From Actinomycetota bacterium (lineage in GTDB: Bacteria > Actinomycetota > Thermoleophilia > Solirubrobacterales > JACPNS01): a DNA stretch of 64,000 nt. The stretch lies in assembly GCA_016213645.1 (NCBI GenBank), contig JACQZY010000020.1:1-64000 (forward strand), in the 5' to 3' direction. The position numbers and the translations under genes are program-made. This document shows, piece after piece, positions 28,653 through 38,329 of this stretch (its first letter is position 1; each line of letters starts with the position of its first letter). The notes beneath the pieces are model-generated. The model did not search any database, had not been told where the DNA came from, and worked only from the letters and a program-made list of their open reading frames with translations.

Positions 28653-29678
28653 CTAGCGGAAGTGCCGAGCCAACTCGTTGGCGTATTCGCCGCCAAGCGT
28701 TTGGGCGGACTCGTCCAGCCAGGCGCTGAACGATGTCCTTCCCAAAGGAGTGCTCTGGGTAACGAGCAGTTCGTGCATCAGACCGTCAGTCTCTTCGCGC
28801 GTGAGCACGACGTCCCGCAGCAGCACACCCAGCAGTCGCGCCGAGAAAGACATAAGCGGTACCGGCACCCTCGCGATCACGGCGCGCGCGCCGATCGCGT
28901 CGCGGATCAGGCGTACCAGTTTGATGAACGTGTAGGTCTCTGGACCGGCCGCGTCTACCGTCACGTTTTGCACGGTCGCGGCCTGATCAACGCAGATCTC
29001 GGCGACGTCGTCCACGTGCACGGGCTGCACGCGGTAGTTGCCGTCGCCGGGTACGCCGAAGACCGGCAGCTTGCGTAAGAGGTAGGCGATGTTGTTGACG
29101 AGCACTTCGCGGTCGCTGCCGAAAACCAATGTCGGGCGCACGATCGCGTGCGACGCTCCACTTTCCGCGAGCGCTCGCTCCACGCGCGCCTTGCCGCTGT
29201 AATACGGCAGCGGCGACATTTCCGACGGATTGCTGACGCTGACGTGCACGATGCGCTTGACGCCCGCCCGCACGGCCGCGTCAAACAACACGCGCGAGTG
29301 GCGCACGGCCTCATCGAAGGTGGTGCCATCGTGCTCGATGCGCACCCAATAAGTGTTGTAAAGCGTCGTGATCCCGGCGAGCGAACGCTCCAGCTCGGCG
29401 ATGTCGTCGAAGTCGTATTTGAACGCCTCAACCCGCGCGCGCAGCGGATGTTCACGATCGGGGTGATAGGTGAGCGTGCGCACCTTGCGGCCACCGTCCA
29501 GCAGCCGCCGGGCAATGTGCGATCCGATGTGGCTGAAGGCGCCGGTGACAAGGTCGGTGCCGGTGTCGGTGTCGGTGTCGGTGTCGGTGCCGGTGTCGGT
29601 GCCGGTGTCGGTGTCGGTGTCGGTGTCGGTGCCGGTGCCGGTGTCGGTGCCGTGCGAGGACTGGTCGGCGGTGCTCAC
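28653..29678 (-). CDS. NmrA/atypical-SDR NAD(P)-binding protein with hexanucleotide-encoded N-terminus
   Basis: 341 residues. After ~45 residues the Rossmann motif 'LVTGAFSHIGSHIARRLLDG' begins, followed by 'KRIVHVSVSNPSEMSPLPYY' and 'YSGKARVERAL', typical of NmrA/complex-I 39-kDa-like SDRs. Before it lies a low-complexity (Gly/Asp)-Thr repeat encoded by 16 hexamers (29556-29651). The enzyme may bind NAD(P)H or a quinone-type substrate; function unknown. It starts 12 nt after pgi, so it belongs to the tkt-tal-pgi transcript. A start just after the repeat is not excluded. Confidence 0.83.
   Translation of the reverse strand: MSTADQSSHGTDTGTGTDTDTDTDTGTDTGTDTDTDTDTGTDLVTGAFSHIGSHIARRLLDGGRKVRTLTYHPDREHPLRARVEAFKYDFDDIAELERSLAGITTLYNTYWVRIEHDGTTFDEAVRHSRVLFDAAVRAGVKRIVHVSVSNPSEMSPLPYYSGKARVERALAESGASHAIVRPTLVFGSDREVLVNNIAYLLRKLPVFGVPGDGNYRVQPVHVDDVAEICVDQAATVQNVTVDAAGPETYTFIKLVRLIRDAIGARAVIARVPVPLMSFSARLLGVLLRDVVLTREETDGLMHELLVTQSTPLGRTSFSAWLDESAQTLGGEYANELARHFR
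29556..29651. repeat. 16 tandem hexanucleotides (GGTGTC/GGTGCC) within a coding region
   Basis: Sixteen uninterrupted 6-bp units, ten GGTGTC and six GGTGCC. The multiple of three keeps the frame whatever the copy number, so slippage would change the length of the N-terminal Thr-rich tail and not switch the gene off. Confidence 0.95.
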
Positions 29679-29690
29679 CGGCGGTGACGC

Positions 29691-31214
29691 CTAGAACTTC
29701 CGCGCCAGCTCTCGCACCGCGGCCGCCGGATCGCCTTCCAGCTTCAGCCTCACGACCTGGCGCCCGGCGTCTCGCAAAGCGTTGTAGTCGCCGGTGGCCT
29801 GGGCGTTCTTCAGTTCCCTGAAGGTGTAGTCGTGGCCAGGCACCGCGATGTCGTCGCCGGACTCGTGCACGAATTGAACGAATCGCCCGCCCGGCGCGCC
29901 GCCTTTGTGCAACTGCCCGGTGGAGTGCAGGTATCGCGGGCCGTAGCCGAAAGTGGTCGCGGCGCAAGTAGCCCGGCGCACCGCCAGCCGCAGCTCGCCG
30001 ATCGCCGCCTCGAACTCGTCGTCCGGCGCGAGATATCCGAGCGCGGCGAAGTAGCCCGGCGGTTCAAGCCCGGAGACCAGTTGCGCCAACGCGTCGGGCC
30101 CATCGAAAGGCGCAACGGTGTCGCCGGAGGCCAGCACCTCAGCGGTTGCGTCTTTGGCCGACTGCACATTGGGCTGATCGAAGGGATTGACGCCGATCAC
30201 GTGGCCCGCGACGGCGGTCGCGAACTCGAACATATAAAACAGCGCGCCAAGCTCATGAGCGCCGTCGTAGCCGTCGATTTCGATCACGGGATGACCGGCT
30301 TCGGCCATCGCGGTGATCGCGTCGTCGTAGGTGCCGTCGGCACGGATGTGCAGAAAGACACGGTCGTCACCGTAATCGTTCGGCCTGCCCAGCGGTTCGC
30401 CGTCGACCGGCAGTATCCCACGGCCGTGCTTGCCGGTGCTTTCCGCGATCAATTGTTCGGCCCACAGACCAAAAGGCTTAAGCGGCCCGGAAACGGCGAA
30501 CGTCAGCTTGTCGCGACCATCCAGCGCAAGCTGGCCGAGCTCCAGGCCCAGCGAAAGCCCGGAGTTCTCGTTGGCGGCGGCGCGGCAGGATTGCAGCTCG
30601 GCCGTCGCGCTTTCGATCAGTTCGTCCAGCGGGAGTCCCTCGAGCGCGGCCGGCACCAACCCAAAAAGCGAAAGTACCGAGTAGCGACCGCCGATCTGCG
30701 GGTCGGCCAGCCAGACCTTCGCGAGCCCCAGCTCGGCGGCACGCTCGGCGAGCGGCGAACCTGGATCCGTGACGACGGCGAACTGCTCACCGTTGCCGCC
30801 CGTCAGCGCGTAGAAATACGCGAAATGAGAAAGCGTCTCGATCGTGCCGCCGGACTTGCTGGACACGACGAAGAGCGTGCGCGCCGGATCGATCGCCTCG
30901 GTCACCTCGCGCACCGCGCCGGGATCCGTGCCGTCGAGCATCCGTAATGACTTTCCAAAGGCCCGGCGAAGCACCTCCGGGCCCAGGGAAGATCCGCCCA
31001 TGCCGAGCAGCACGGTTTGAACAAATCCCGCGGCGTGCATCTCGGCGGCCCACGTCCGAAGTTCAACGATCGACTCGCGCATGCGCTCCGGCACGTCGAG
31101 CCACCCCAGGCGATCGGCGATCTCAGAGGCACCGGGAGGCCCCCAGAGGGAGGCGTCCCGTTTCCAGACGCGCTCGACGAGCGCGTTCTCGTCAATTGCG
31201 TCCGGTGTGGCCAT
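29691..31214 (-). CDS. pgi: Glucose-6-phosphate isomerase
   Basis: 507 residues, SIS-domain fold. 'LLGMGGSSLGPEVLRRAFG', 'FVVSSKSGGTIETLSHFAYFY' and 'GTYDDAITAMAEAGHPVI' mark the phosphosugar isomerase of the kind often fused to transaldolase in actinobacteria. Here it is a separate gene, starting 2 nt after the tal stop. It interconverts glucose-6-phosphate and fructose-6-phosphate in the cytosol. It is third in the tkt-tal-pgi operon and is followed by the NmrA-like gene. Confidence 0.93.
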   Translation of the reverse strand: MATPDAIDENALVERVWKRDASLWGPPGASEIADRLGWLDVPERMRESIVELRTWAAEMHAAGFVQTVLLGMGGSSLGPEVLRRAFGKSLRMLDGTDPGAVREVTEAIDPARTLFVVSSKSGGTIETLSHFAYFYALTGGNGEQFAVVTDPGSPLAERAAELGLAKVWLADPQIGGRYSVLSLFGLVPAALEGLPLDELIESATAELQSCRAAANENSGLSLGLELGQLALDGRDKLTFAVSGPLKPFGLWAEQLIAESTGKHGRGILPVDGEPLGRPNDYGDDRVFLHIRADGTYDDAITAMAEAGHPVIEIDGYDGAHELGALFYMFEFATAVAGHVIGVNPFDQPNVQSAKDATAEVLASGDTVAPFDGPDALAQLVSGLEPPGYFAALGYLAPDDEFEAAIGELRLAVRRATCAATTFGYGPRYLHSTGQLHKGGAPGGRFVQFVHESGDDIAVPGHDYTFRELKNAQATGDYNALRDAGRQVVRLKLEGDPAAAVRELARKF

Positions 31215-31216
31215 TC

Positions 31217-32341
31217 TCAGCCGCCCACTCCACCCGCTGCGGCACTCACGGCGGCTCGGCGTTGCTCGATCCCGGCCAGCAAACCGTCAAGCGAGTGCAC
31301 GAAAGCATCGATGCCCTCGTCCAGTAGCTGGGCCGTTACCGCGGTCATGTCGATACCGGCGTCCGCCAACGTCGCCAAAACCGGCGCCGGGTCCAGGCCG
31401 GCCGCGGGCTCGGCGGCGGCGCTCTCCGCCGAGGCGGCCAGCAACGTCTTCACCGGCATCGTGTTGACGGTCTCCGGACCGGCGAGATTGTCAACGTAGA
31501 TGACCTCGGAGTATGCGGGGTTTTTCGTGCCGGTCGAGGCCCAAAGCGGACGCTGCACCGGTGCCCCGGCGGCGGCCAGCGCAGAAAAGCGATCACCGTG
31601 GAAGATCTCCTTGAAGCGCGCGTATGCCGCGCGCGCGTTTGCAACCGCCGCCTGCCCCGCGATGTCTTCGCGGCCAAGTTCAGCGAGTTGCTTGTCGACC
31701 AGCGTGTCCACGCGCGAGACGAAGAAGCTGGCGACGGAATGGACCTCAAGCGGCTTGCCCTCGGCCAGTCGCCGCTCAAGACCGACAACGTAAGCCTCCG
31801 CGACATCGGCGTACTGCTCGACCGAGAAAAGCAGCGTGACGTTGACGTTGATGCCCTCGTAAATCGCCTGCTCGATGGCCTCCAGGCCTTCGCTGGTGCC
31901 GGGAATCTTGATCATCAGGTTCGGTTGTCCGACCAGCGACCAGTACTCGCGCGCCTCGCGCAGGGTTTCGCCGGTGGTGTCACGCGCAAGTTCCGGCGCC
32001 ACTTCCAGCGACACGAAGCCGTCGGCCCCGCCCGCCGCGTCCCAAACAGGATGCAGCGCCTCGCACGCAAGCTGCACGTCTCGCACGGCAATCGCCTTGT
32101 AGATCTCAAGGGCGGAAAGCCCTTCCGCGGCCAGTCGTTCAAGCTCGCCGTGGTAGTCGTCGGTCTCCAAAATGGCCTTTTGAAAGATCGACGGGTTCGA
32201 GGTCACGCCGCGCACACAGAGTTCGTCGCGCATACGCGCCAGCTCGCCGTCCTCAATCAGCCTGCGGCCGATCTGGTCCAGCCACACGCTGGTGCCCTGC
32301 GCGGACAGCGCGGCCAGCCGCGGATTCTGGCCGCCGCTCAC
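31217..32341 (-). CDS. tal: Transaldolase
   Basis: 374 residues from GTG at 32341, which overlaps the tkt stop (GTGA). '[18 protein letters not shown]' carries the family signature, '[19 protein letters not shown]' has the Schiff-base lysine (in MIKIP), and '[16 protein letters not shown]' follows. It moves dihydroxyacetone units between sugar phosphates in the non-oxidative pentose phosphate pathway. Length and motifs fit the actinobacterial type. Confidence 0.95.
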   Translation of the reverse strand: MSGGQNPRLAALSAQGTSVWLDQIGRRLIEDGELARMRDELCVRGVTSNPSIFQKAILETDDYHGELERLAAEGLSALEIYKAIAVRDVQLACEALHPVWDAAGGADGFVSLEVAPELARDTTGETLREAREYWSLVGQPNLMIKIPGTSEGLEAIEQAIYEGINVNVTLLFSVEQYADVAEAYVVGLERRLAEGKPLEVHSVASFFVSRVDTLVDKQLAELGREDIAGQAAVANARAAYARFKEIFHGDRFSALAAAGAPVQRPLWASTGTKNPAYSEVIYVDNLAGPETVNTMPVKTLLAASAESAAAEPAAGLDPAPVLATLADAGIDMTAVTAQLLDEGIDAFVHSLDGLLAGIEQRRAAVSAAAGGVGG

Positions 32342-34371
32342 CGCGAGGCCTCCTCGGCTCGCACGGCCAGCAGTTCGCGACCGCGAGCGGCCACTCGTTC
32401 GGGCGTGATGCCGAAGTGTTCGTAGAGCGCCGGCTGGGGTGCCGACGCGCCGAAGCTGTCAATGCCAACGACCGCGCCGTCGCCACCGGTCCAGCGATGC
32501 CAGCCCACAGTGCTTCCGGCTTCTACGGCGATTCGCGCGCCGGTCTCCGGCGGCAGCACGGCATCGCGGTAGGCAGCGTCTTGAACGGCGAAACTCTCCA
32601 GGCACGGGGCGCTAACCACACGCGTGGCGACGCCCTCGGTTTCAAGCGCCTCTGCAGCGGCAAGGCAAATCTCCACCTCCGAACCCGTGCCGATCAGGAT
32701 CAGATCCGGCGCCGACGGGGCGTTGCTCGCCTCGCGCAGCACGTAGGCGCCGCGCTCGATCGCGTCGGGCGGAATGCTCGCCGAGTCGATCACCGGCAGG
32801 TTTTGACGAGAAAGCGCCAGGCAGGTCGGCCGGTCCTTTGTTGTCAGTGCGAACCTCCAGGCCAGCGCCGTTTCGTTGGCATCGGCAGGGCGCACGACGT
32901 TGAGGTTGGGCGTGGCGCGCAGCGACCACAGCTGCTCGACCGGCTGGTGTGTGGGGCCGTCCTCGCCAAGTCCGATCGAGTCGTGCGTGAAGACGAAGAT
33001 CGACGGCACTCCCATCAGCGCGGCCAGCCGCAGCGCCGGCTTCATGTAATCCGAAAAGATCAGGAATGTACCGCCGTAACCACGAAGTCCGGCAAGCGTG
33101 AGTCCGTTGACGATCGCGCCCATTCCGTGCTCGCGTACACCGAAGTGAACGTTGCGGCCGCCGAAAGCGCCGCGCGCGATCGAGCTCTCGCCGTCGATCA
33201 CGGTGAGGTTACTGGGACCGAGGTCGGCCGATCCGCCGGCCAGCTCCGGCACCTTCGCGGCGGCCCACTGAATCGCCACGCTCGACGCTTTGCGGGTGGC
33301 CACCGAGGTGCCCGCCTCGAAATTCGGCGGCTGGGCGTCCCAGCCGGCGGGCAGCTCACCGTCGGCCAAGCGGCGCAGTTCGGCCGCGAGCTCCGGATGC
33401 GCCTGTTCATAGGCCTCCATCTGCTCGGTCCACTCGGCGTAGGCGGCTTCGCCGCGCGCGGCGACATCGGACATGTGCTCACGCACCTCGGCCGGCACGT
33501 GAAATGGCTCAAGACTCGGAAACCCGTAGGCCTGCTTGGCCAGCGCGATCTCCTCGTCGCCGAGCGGCGCGCCGTGGGCGCCGGCGGTATCCACCTTGTT
33601 TGGCGCGCCTTCGGCGATGTGCGTGCGCACGATGATCAGCGACGGCTGGGCGTCCTCCTGCATCGCCTCGCGCAATGCGCGTTCAAGCGATCCAAGATCG
33701 GTCTGTTCGCCGATGTCCTGCACGTGCCAACCGTAAGCCTCGTAGCGCGCGGCGACATTCTCGCTCAGCGCCAGATCGGTGTCGCCCTCGATCGTGATGT
33801 GGTTGTCGTCATAGAAGGCGATCAACCGACCAAGGCCGAGATGACCCGCGATCGAGGCGGTCTCGCTGGCGACGCCCTCCTCGATGTCGCCGTCGGACGC
33901 GATCACAAACGTGTGGTGATCGAGCGGACAATGGCCTTCGGTGTTGAAGCGCGCCGCGAGCATGCGCTCGCCGAGCGCGAGGCCGACGGCGTGGCTGATG
34001 CCTTGACCCAGAGGACCGGTCGTCAGCTCCACTCCGGGCGCGTGCCCGTACTCGGGGTGACCGGCGGTGGGGCTGCCGAGCTGGCGAAAGTTCTTGAGAT
34101 CGTCGAGCGAGATGCCATAGCCGCACAAGTGCAGTGTGCTGTAAAGCAACATCGACGCATGCCCGGCCGAAAGGACGAAGCGGTCCCGTGCCGGCCAGTC
34201 CGGATGCCTGGGCGAGTGGCGCATCACCCGCGTAAACAGCGTGTACGCAAGCGGCGCGAGCGCCATCGGCGTGCCGGGGTGACCGGAGTTGGCGGCCTGC
34301 ACGCCGTCCATCGACAACGTCCGGATCGTGTCAACGGAAAGCTTCTCGATCGCGGGCGTCTCTGACAGCAT
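32338..34371 (-). CDS. tkt: Transketolase
   Basis: 677 residues. The thiamine diphosphate site is clear: '[18 protein letters not shown]', '[17 protein letters not shown]', '[18 protein letters not shown]' and, in the pyrimidine domain, '[17 protein letters not shown]' with the catalytic Glu. It transfers two-carbon units in the pentose phosphate pathway. First gene of a four-gene operon with tal, pgi and the NmrA-like gene. No Shine-Dalgarno is evident before its ATG. Confidence 0.96.
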   Translation of the reverse strand: MLSETPAIEKLSVDTIRTLSMDGVQAANSGHPGTPMALAPLAYTLFTRVMRHSPRHPDWPARDRFVLSAGHASMLLYSTLHLCGYGISLDDLKNFRQLGSPTAGHPEYGHAPGVELTTGPLGQGISHAVGLALGERMLAARFNTEGHCPLDHHTFVIASDGDIEEGVASETASIAGHLGLGRLIAFYDDNHITIEGDTDLALSENVAARYEAYGWHVQDIGEQTDLGSLERALREAMQEDAQPSLIIVRTHIAEGAPNKVDTAGAHGAPLGDEEIALAKQAYGFPSLEPFHVPAEVREHMSDVAARGEAAYAEWTEQMEAYEQAHPELAAELRRLADGELPAGWDAQPPNFEAGTSVATRKASSVAIQWAAAKVPELAGGSADLGPSNLTVIDGESSIARGAFGGRNVHFGVREHGMGAIVNGLTLAGLRGYGGTFLIFSDYMKPALRLAALMGVPSIFVFTHDSIGLGEDGPTHQPVEQLWSLRATPNLNVVRPADANETALAWRFALTTKDRPTCLALSRQNLPVIDSASIPPDAIERGAYVLREASNAPSAPDLILIGTGSEVEICLAAAEALETEGVATRVVSAPCLESFAVQDAAYRDAVLPPETGARIAVEAGSTVGWHRWTGGDGAVVGIDSFGASAPQPALYEHFGITPERVAARGRELLAVRAEEASR

Positions 34372-34568
34372 CGGTGCGACGTTACCACGGCCGTCCCACC
34401 CCGAATTTCGGTCTTTCAGCCGAGCGCGCGACGCGTTCCTGGTTCAGGCCCCCGCCGTGCGCGCCGATAGCAACCGAAGACGCCTTCGCGACGCGCGCTT
34501 ACACTCGCGAAAGAGGCCCCGAACCGAGCCGCCGACGCACGGTGGGCGGACCGGTCGCCCCGAAACTG

Positions 34569-35363
34569 ATGCCTTCCACAAGATTCAAGAGATCCGCCGG
34601 CGCGGCTGCGCTGGTATTCGTGGTCGCTGCGCTGGGCGCGGCTATCTTGCTTGTGCTGAAGCCGTTCTCGGGGCCCGGTCAAGCCGGGGGCGGCGACGCG
34701 GCTGCTCAGGCCAAGGAGCCGATCGCCACGACCTTTGACGGTTCGGAGTACTACGACCGGGCCGACGCGACGACGCGGCCGGCCGCAAACCTGCAGCGCG
34801 ACCCCGAAGAGAAATACGCCTCGCCGGAGTCCGCAGGCGCTAAACCGCATCGCATCGCCGACATGCCCGCCGCGTCAACGACCAAACGACCGGCCGTCGG
34901 CGGCACAACCACCGAACTACGCAAAGAACTGAAAGACGGCGGCGGAGACGGTGACCACGTCACGCTCGCCTCGGACGGCAGCGCGGTCCCCCCGATCGGA
35001 GCGCCCGACTCCGTGCTGGGTGTGATCACGGCCGCAAACGCGATCCGCAGCTATCCGTACATCTGGGGCGGCGGACACGGGTCGTTTCAGGACCGCGGCT
35101 ACGACTGCTCGGGCTCTGTGAGCTACGCGCTGGCGGGCGGCGGGCTACTGGGCAAGCCGATGACCTCGGGCCAGTTCGAGAAGTGGGGCGAACCCGGCAA
35201 AGGCAAGTGGATCACGATCTACGCAAACGGCGGCCACATGTTCATGGTCGTCGGCGGCCTGCGCTTCGACACCAGCTTCCGCGACGGCCCGCGCGGATCT
35301 CGCTGGCAGGATGCGGAACGCCCGATGAAGGGCTTCACGGTGCGGCACTGGCCGGGGCTCTGA
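34569..35363 (+). CDS. Membrane-anchored or secreted NlpC/P60-like cell-wall hydrolase
   Basis: 264 residues from ATG at 34569, just before the single hydrophobic segment 'AALVFVVAALGAAILLVL' (an open frame extends to 34374 without signal character). A disordered, charged linker (about 35-140) leads to the catalytic domain: 'YIWGGGHGSFQDRGYDCSGS' with the nucleophile Cys, 'NGGHMFMVVGGLRFD' with the His, and 'GFTVRHWPGL' at the end. It closely parallels the protein at 25112-25987. Divergent from tkt across about 200 bp in which I see no clear promoter motif. Confidence 0.85.
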   Translation: MPSTRFKRSAGAAALVFVVAALGAAILLVLKPFSGPGQAGGGDAAAQAKEPIATTFDGSEYYDRADATTRPAANLQRDPEEKYASPESAGAKPHRIADMPAASTTKRPAVGGTTTELRKELKDGGGDGDHVTLASDGSAVPPIGAPDSVLGVITAANAIRSYPYIWGGGHGSFQDRGYDCSGSVSYALAGGGLLGKPMTSGQFEKWGEPGKGKWITIYANGGHMFMVVGGLRFDTSFRDGPRGSRWQDAERPMKGFTVRHWPGL

Positions 35364-35488
35364 CGGTAATAGTGGGGCGGTTCGACCGCAGCAGCCTTCG
35401 CAGCCGCCGTGAGGGCCGCGCAATGCAACCGGCGTAAAACAGCAAGTTGGCCGCCGTCCGGCTAGGCTCCAGCCGTTGCCGGTCAGCG

Positions 35489-35962
35489 TCAGCGAATGTA
35501 AACCGTGGCGTTGTTGCCACCACGACACACGGTCGTAGTACCGGCGTTGCAGCTCATCGTGTAGGTAGAACCCGTGACCGGGCTGTAGACGTCGATCAGA
35601 ACGTCGCCGCTCCCCGCCGAGTACCACTCCGAGCGCACGTTTTCCGCGAAAGAGCATGTGGTGTTCGGTCCTACGCTCAGTCCGCCGCCACAAGACGTGC
35701 CGGACGAGTAGCCACCACTACCCGAACCGCTCGTGGAGCGAGACGACGACTTCTGTTTGCTTTCGCGCTCAAGCTTCTTGATTTTGCGCTCGAGTTCGCG
35801 CTGTTTGCGCTTCTGCGCGGCGGCGTCGTGCTTCTGCCTGTACTCCTCGGCACCCTGCTGGCGTGCCTTCTCCAGGTCCTCTTTTGAGCTGCCGCAGCCC
35901 GACAGGCCCATTGAGAGCATGCTGAGGGATACGACCAGGAACAGGAGCGATCGGACTCTCAT
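35489..35962 (-). CDS. Small lipoprotein with coiled-coil segment
   Basis: 157 residues from ATG at 35962. The signal peptide ends in lipobox LSGC ('SMLSMGLSGCGSS'), so it is lipid-anchored outside the membrane. Residues ~28-72 form a highly charged coiled coil ('QKRKQRELERKIKKLERESK'), then a Ser/Gly linker and a ~60-residue C-terminal domain with four Cys ('SCGGG', 'TCSFAENV', 'MSCNAG', 'VCRGG'), probably two disulphides. Family not recognised. Divergent from a membrane protein that also has a basic coiled coil. Confidence 0.78.
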   Translation of the reverse strand: MRVRSLLFLVVSLSMLSMGLSGCGSSKEDLEKARQQGAEEYRQKHDAAAQKRKQRELERKIKKLERESKQKSSSRSTSGSGSGGYSSGTSCGGGLSVGPNTTCSFAENVRSEWYSAGSGDVLIDVYSPVTGSTYTMSCNAGTTTVCRGGNNATVYIR

Positions 35963-36059
35963 CGTGTCCGCAGTATATGGATCGGCCGTACGGAAAAGCA
36001 GAGCGACCTTGACGCGCGTTTGATGTCGCTCCGCCAGCTCGTATGCGAGAGTTGCCGGT

Positions 36060-37043
36060 ATGGGTAAGCGAGTGGCTTTCGCAATCATGACGTTGTTGGT
36101 GATCGGCGGCGCGGCCGCCGTTCTGGCTTTTGGCGGCTCCGGCGACAACGGCGAGGACGCCGGTCGCGCCGCCGGTGAGCAGTTGCTGCGCGACCAGCAG
36201 AAGCTTGCCGAAACTCGTCGGCGCACGCATGCGCTGGAACGAAAGAAGAGAAAGCTCCAGCGGCAAGTGAACGCCCAAAAACGCAGCCGCGCGCATGGCG
36301 GTTCATCGTCTTCCGGCGGTGGATCATCGGCCGGTTTCAGCGCGCTGGCGAAGAGCCTCGGCGGGAGTGTCGGCCTGGCGTACGGCCCACCCGGCGTGGG
36401 GCGTGACCAAACGATGCTGGGCGATTGGAGCAGCGGACCGGCGTGGTCGTCGATCAAAGTGCCGATCTCGATCGCGGCCGTTCGCGACAACGGCGGCAAG
36501 CCTTCCGCGTCCACCAGTGGACTGATGCGCCGCGCGATTACCGCGTCCGACAACGCCGCCGCTGCCTCACTTTGGTCGTCCCTGGGCGGCGGCTCGACCG
36601 CCGGGAGCAAGATCGAGAAAGTTCTCGCCGACGCCGGCAACACGTCGACAAGCGTTCAGACACAAAAAGTACGCAGCGATTTCAGCCCGTACGGGCAGAC
36701 CGAATGGAGCGTGTCCGACCAGCAGGTGTTTGCCGCCGCCCTGCCGTGCCTGCGCGGTTCGGACCCGGTAATCACGCTGATGGGCCAGGTCGTGTCCGAT
36801 CAGCGATGGGGCTTGGGCCAAGTCGGGTCGAACCAGCGATTCAAGGGAGGCTGGGGTCCGGACACAGGCGGGGCCTACGACGTGCGGCAGTTCGGTCTGA
36901 TTGATCTTCCTTCCGGCGGAACGCTCGCGGTGGCGATCGCCGCGCATCCGCCCGACGGCAGCTTCGAGACAGGTAAGTCGATGCTCAATCAACTGGCGCA
37001 ATGGGTGGTCAAGCACGGCGAAGGTGGACGCGCAAGCTGTTGA
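36060..37043 (+). CDS. Membrane-anchored class A beta-lactamase-like serine hydrolase
   Basis: 327 residues. An N-terminal anchor (5-25) is followed by a coiled coil (40-78) and Ser/Gly linker, then a penicillin-recognising fold: S130-x-x-K133 in 'WSSIKVPISIA', SDN at 163-165 and KGG in 'RFKGGWGPDTGG'. These are the three active-site motifs of class A enzymes. The class A omega-loop ExxxN is not obvious, so it may be a peptidoglycan-interacting protein or weak hydrolase and not a resistance enzyme. Divergent from the coiled-coil lipoprotein with 97 bp between. Confidence 0.82.
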   Translation: MGKRVAFAIMTLLVIGGAAAVLAFGGSGDNGEDAGRAAGEQLLRDQQKLAETRRRTHALERKKRKLQRQVNAQKRSRAHGGSSSSGGGSSAGFSALAKSLGGSVGLAYGPPGVGRDQTMLGDWSSGPAWSSIKVPISIAAVRDNGGKPSASTSGLMRRAITASDNAAAASLWSSLGGGSTAGSKIEKVLADAGNTSTSVQTQKVRSDFSPYGQTEWSVSDQQVFAAALPCLRGSDPVITLMGQVVSDQRWGLGQVGSNQRFKGGWGPDTGGAYDVRQFGLIDLPSGGTLAVAIAAHPPDGSFETGKSMLNQLAQWVVKHGEGGRASC

Positions 37044-37157
37044 CGGCTGCCCGGTCGGGGCCGCGCGTACTGCGCTGTCGCGAAGCCAAATCGTGGAGAA
37101 TCAGCCGTGAGACTTTTCAGCCGCGGCGCCTGGCGCCGTGAAAACGGGAGCCATGCG

Positions 37158-37577
37158 ATGAGCGAAATCACAACGCGCAACGTCAACAAGCCCGACGCGC
37201 AGTGGCGCGAGGAGCTGACGCCCGAGCAGTTCGCCATACTGCGCGAGTCCGGCACGGAACCACCGTTTACCGGCGAATACTGGGACACGAAGGCAGACGG
37301 CTCTTATCGCTGCCGTGGATGCGGCGCGATGCTGTTCGGTTCCGACACAAAGTTCGACAGCGGAACCGGCTGGCCCAGTTTCAGCGAACCGGCGGTTGCG
37401 GACGCCGTGGAGTTGCGCCCCGACAACAGCCTGTTGATGCGTCGCACGGAAGTTGTTTGCCGCAACTGCGGCGGTCATCTTGGGCACGTCTTTCCCGACG
37501 GGCCGGGATCGGGCGGACAGCGCTACTGCATCAACTCGTGTTCGCTCGCATTCGACCCGGCGGACAAGGTAGATTGA
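37158..37577 (+). CDS. msrB: Peptide methionine-R-sulfoxide reductase MsrB
   Basis: 139 residues from ATG at 37158, with GGGAG 8 nt upstream; a start at 37107 would add 17 atypical residues. Zinc ligands are two CxxC pairs (CRGC and CRNC), with 'KFDSGTGWPSFSEP' and 'GHLGHVFPDGP' typical of the family. The catalytic Cys is in 'QRYCINSCSLAF'. An extra Cys replaces the usual Ala two residues after the Asn. It reduces the R-epimer of methionine sulfoxide in the cytosol. Confidence 0.95.
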   Translation: MSEITTRNVNKPDAQWREELTPEQFAILRESGTEPPFTGEYWDTKADGSYRCRGCGAMLFGSDTKFDSGTGWPSFSEPAVADAVELRPDNSLLMRRTEVVCRNCGGHLGHVFPDGPGSGGQRYCINSCSLAFDPADKVD

Positions 37578-37582
37578 GCAAC

Positions 37583-38326
37583 GTGGAACCCGTCGCCGAG
37601 GGAGTGTGGCTGGTGCGCGGCGGCGTGCCGGCACTGATGAACGTGTACCTGATCGAGGATCAGGGCGGCGTGACGATGTTCGACGCCGGGATCTCGGCGA
37701 TGACCGGGCAGCTCGGCAAGGCCGTCGCCAAGTTCGGTGGGCTCAAGCGCATCGTGCTCGGTCATGGTCACGCCGACCACCGCGGCGCCGCGCGCAAGCT
37801 CGCCAAGCGCACCGGTGCGCCGGTGCTGGCGCATGAAGCAGAGGTCGCCGACGCCGAGGGCGACGGCGGCGCTCACTACTTCGACAAGAACAAGCTTGAA
37901 CACGGATACGCGCGCCTTCTGATGAACCCGATGCTGAAGATGTGGGACGGCGGACCGGTGAAGATCAGCGACGCACTGGCCGAGGGCGACACGATCGCCG
38001 GATTTGACGTAGTGCACTTTCCAGGCCATGCGCCGGGCATGATCGGGCTGTGGCGCGAACGCGACGGACTGGCGTTGACGACCGACGTCTTCTACACCCT
38101 CGACCCTGAAACCGCACGCAAGGGCGCCGCGCGCGTGCCGCACGCGGCTTTCAACATGGACACTGAGATGGCGCGCGCCAGCATCCTCAAGCTCGCGGCG
38201 CTGGAACCGAAGGCGGCGTGGCCGGGTCATGCCGATCCGCTGCTGGAGGATGTGGTGGCAACGCTCGGCGCCGTCGGCCGAGGCGGCGACGCCACAGGAA
38301 CCGGCTCCGACCCCGGCACCCAATAA
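37583..38326 (+). CDS. Metallo-beta-lactamase-fold hydrolase
   Basis: 247 residues from GTG at 37583. A TTG at 37574 overlapping the msrB stop (TTGA) is also possible and would couple the two genes. 'HGHADHRGA' gives the HxHxDH zinc motif, 'HFPGHAPGMIGLW' the next His, 'LTTDVFY' the bridging Asp and 'WPGHADPL' the last His. This is a glyoxalase II-like thioesterase or lactonase of unknown substrate. A hairpin terminator starts 4 nt past its stop. Confidence 0.88.
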   Translation: MEPVAEGVWLVRGGVPALMNVYLIEDQGGVTMFDAGISAMTGQLGKAVAKFGGLKRIVLGHGHADHRGAARKLAKRTGAPVLAHEAEVADAEGDGGAHYFDKNKLEHGYARLLMNPMLKMWDGGPVKISDALAEGDTIAGFDVVHFPGHAPGMIGLWRERDGLALTTDVFYTLDPETARKGAARVPHAAFNMDTEMARASILKLAALEPKAAWPGHADPLLEDVVATLGAVGRGGDATGTGSDPGTQ

Positions 38327-38329
38327 AAG

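Noticed and set aside
32416-34365. 649-codon open frame on the plus strand opposite transketolase
   Set aside because: It is antisense to a clear transketolase, with Arg/His/Gly-rich content and no domain; a codon-bias shadow.
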